A stretch of DNA of 15,509 bases, taken from an uncultured Phascolarctobacterium sp. GTDB taxonomy: Bacteria; Bacillota; Negativicutes; Acidaminococcales; Acidaminococcaceae. Below are positions 14,374 to 15,509 of the stretch, piece by piece. Numbering within the stretch: the stretch's first letter is position 1; each line of letters starts with the position of its first letter. The stretch spans positions 1 to 15,509 of the forward strand of contig NZ_CAJMEH010000053.1 of the NCBI RefSeq assembly GCF_905212365.1, given 5' to 3'. A model generated the notes under the pieces. The model did not search any database. It was not told where the DNA came from and saw only the letters and a program-made list of their open reading frames with translations. The position numbers were made by a program, and so were the translations under genes.

Positions 14374-14442
14374 AAAAACAAAGCGCTATGCTTAATTCAG
14401 CGGCTAAGCATAGCGCATAAATTATCCGTATTTAGTATATCA
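14374..14442 (-). promoter_or_regulatory. Extended -10 promoter followed at once by a hairpin and T run upstream of rlmI
   Basis: On the minus strand TATACT (14439-14434) is preceded by TGA, an extended -10; no good -35 is seen. About 10 bases past the expected start, a perfect 12-base inverted repeat (14405-14416 with 14383-14394, 10-base loop) is followed by TTTGTTTTT (14382-14374). The arrangement could be an attenuator in the leader of the rlmI operon. It could also be the terminator of a short upstream transcript. Confidence 0.5.
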
Positions 14443-14520
14443 CATCAGCCCTCAAGCTGTACAGGCACAGGCGCGGTAATCTCCAGGCTGTCCAGTGTCA
14501 CGCATATATACTCCTTCATA

Positions 14521-14549
14521 CAAAAAGTCCGGCCCACAGCCGGACTTTT
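14521..14549 (-). terminator. Terminator of metQ
   Basis: An 11-base perfect stem (14523-14533 with 14539-14549, core AGTCCGGC/GCCGGACT) has a 5-base loop and is followed on the minus strand by TTTTTG. It lies 10 bases after the metQ stop codon. Confidence 0.85.
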
Positions 14550-14559
14550 ACGCTTTTAA

Positions 14560-15381
14560 TCAAAATGCCGGAACGACGGCGCCTTTATATTTTTCTTCGA
14601 TAAATTTCTTTACCTCAGGAGATTGCAGAGCCTTCATCAGCTTTTGAATTTCCGGACGGCTCTCGTCACCCTTGCGTACTGCTACGATATTAGCATAGGG
14701 AGATTCCTTCGGCTCGGTGAACAAAGAATCCTTCACAGGGTTCAGCTTAGCCTCCATAGCAAAGTTGGAATTGATAACGGACAAATCGGTATCGTCCATG
14801 GAACGGGGCAGCAAAGCGGCCTCAATTTCGATGATCTGCAGCTTTTTATCGTTGCCGGTAATATCGCCTACGGTAGCCTTAACGCCTACGCCGTCCTTCA
14901 GCTTCAGCAGCTTAGCGCTTTCCAGCAAAGCTAAAGCGCGGCCTGCATTGGATGGGTCGTTCGGGATAGCGATTTTCGCGCCGTTAGGAATATCCTTCAA
15001 ATCCTTAATCTTCTTGGAATAAATACCCATGGGCTCGATATGCACCTTGCCTGCGGAAATCAGCGGCATATTGCGCTCCTTGGCAAAGGTATCCAAATAG
15101 GGCTCGTGTTGGAAGAAATTAGCGTCCAGCTCCTTGTCGTTCAGAGCCATATTGGGCTTTACATAATCGCTGAATTCAATGATTTGCAGATCAACGCCTT
15201 CTTTAGCCAAAGCTGGCTTGATATCGTTAAGAATTTCAGCATGGGGCACAGCGGTAGCGCCAACCTTCAGCACAACCTTTGTGTCGGCGACGGGATCGGC
15301 CTTTTTGTCGCTGCCGCCGCAGCCTGCCGCTACAACAGCCAGGCTTACCAGCGCCAGCAGCGCGATAAATAATTTTTTCAT
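14560..15381 (-). CDS. metQ: MetQ/NlpA family methionine-binding lipoprotein
   Basis: MetQ captures methionine outside the cell for the MetNI ABC importer. The 273-residue protein has a signal peptide with lipobox AAGC (Cys21). The NlpA-type mature domain shows LKVGATAVPHAEILN, ANFFQHEPYLDTFAKE, IAIPNDPSNAGRALALLE, LPRSMDDTDLSVINSNFAME and SPYANIVAVR. The length is typical. AAGGAG lies 9 bases before the ATG at 15381. metN and metI are not in the window. Upstream lies a promoter and then the 3' end of a group II intron, so any link to metNI or to a methionine riboswitch on that side would be interrupted. Confidence 0.92.
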   Translation of the reverse strand: MKKLFIALLALVSLAVVAAGCGGSDKKADPVADTKVVLKVGATAVPHAEILNDIKPALAKEGVDLQIIEFSDYVKPNMALNDKELDANFFQHEPYLDTFAKERNMPLISAGKVHIEPMGIYSKKIKDLKDIPNGAKIAIPNDPSNAGRALALLESAKLLKLKDGVGVKATVGDITGNDKKLQIIEIEAALLPRSMDDTDLSVINSNFAMEAKLNPVKDSLFTEPKESPYANIVAVRKGDESRPEIQKLMKALQSPEVKKFIEEKYKGAVVPAF

Positions 15382-15419
15382 GTTTTCTCACTCCTTAACA
15401 CGACTTCAAGAATAGTATA

Positions 15420-15448
15420 AAGATATCTTATCCTACTCTTTTTGTCAA
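15420..15448 (-). promoter_or_regulatory. Promoter of metQ
   Basis: On the minus strand a perfect -35 TTGACA (15448-15443) is 17 bases from -10 TATCTT (15425-15420). It begins seven bases from the end of the group II intron, so metQ can be transcribed independently of whatever lies beyond. No S-box or T-box structure fits in the space between. Confidence 0.6.
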
Positions 15449-15455
15449 CATTTTA

Positions 15456-15509
15456 ATCGAGTAGGAGGCCGCCCATTATTTGAGCAGCCGACCTCTCACA
15501 CCACCGTGC
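15456..15509 (-). mobile_element. 3' end of a group II intron (domain VI and part of domain V), cut by the window edge
   Basis: Read on the minus strand, the edge begins GCACGGT, the 3' strand of a domain V. A domain VI then folds as GAG/CTC, a bulged A (15462), AGG/CCT, a small internal loop, and the 8-base stem GGCTGCTC/GGGCGGCC with an AAATAAT loop. The end CCTACTCGAT puts the bulged A seven bases from the 3' splice boundary at 15456 and ends in AT, matching the group II rule (branch A 7-8 bases from an AY end). The rest of the intron, including any reverse transcriptase gene, would lie outside the window to the right. It may equally be a lone 3' fragment. Confidence 0.72.

Noticed and set aside
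15382..15455. SAM or T-box riboswitch upstream of metQ
   Set aside because: The gene encodes a methionine receptor, so I looked for one. The 74 bases hold only a promoter and a ribosome site, and beyond them the intron begins.
1..15509. CRISPR arrays, prophage genes, integrase attachment sites, anti-phage islands
   Set aside because: No regularly spaced repeats, phage structural genes, integrase or defence-type protein domains were seen in any part of the window. The tRNA genes show no duplicated 3' ends.

Overview
This window most likely comes from an anaerobic bacterium of the Negativicutes (Firmicutes with an outer membrane), perhaps close to Phascolarctobacterium or Acidaminococcus. That placement is inference. 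It rests on a yggS-sepF-proC cluster, a TAXI-type TRAP transporter with a fused permease, several solute-binding lipoproteins, a remnant of a sodium:alanine symporter, strong Shine-Dalgarno sites and mid GC content. No ribosomal RNA or other phylogenetic marker is present to settle it.

Left part (1-7.8 kb, all genes on the minus strand). A cell-division and housekeeping operon comes first: yggS (PLP homeostasis), sepF (Z-ring anchor) and the start of proC (proline synthesis, cut by the window edge), read from a sigma-70-type promoter near 2028-2057. Next to it is a TAXI TRAP transporter, with a fused permease followed by its lipoprotein receptor. Its downstream side holds the frameshifted, internally deleted wreck of an AgcS-type symporter and then a terminator. 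Upstream lie a DUF1624/HGSNAT-like membrane protein and an orphan sugar-type substrate-binding lipoprotein with a good promoter and its own terminator.

Middle (7.9-11.2 kb). Two tRNA genes, Gln(CTG) and Glu(CTC), share one promoter and terminator. A Phd/YefM antitoxin follows on the minus strand; the toxin frame that overlaps its stop codon is reduced to a short RelE-like beginning. lgt (lipoprotein maturation) and a tRNA-Arg(ACG) read rightward. A complete IS30-family element sits directly behind the tRNA-Arg terminator. Its transposase start codon lies inside a 17-bp inverted repeat that should fold only on read-through transcripts.

Right part (11.2-15.5 kb). A secreted protein with two PepSY repeats reads rightward and ends at a strong hairpin. 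On the minus strand follow an alpha-methylacyl-CoA racemase/CaiB-type protein, an RlmI-like rRNA methyltransferase and metQ (methionine-binding lipoprotein). At the right edge the sequence enters the 3' end of a group II intron (domain VI and the end of domain V), whose 3' boundary lies just upstream of the metQ promoter.

The window carries three lipoproteins (TAXI receptor, sugar-type receptor, MetQ), all of which would depend on the Lgt encoded in its centre. No wholly new multi-gene system is visible. The most interesting items are the self-protecting IS30 leader, the intron end at metQ, the antitoxin left beside a broken toxin, and the symporter wreck.
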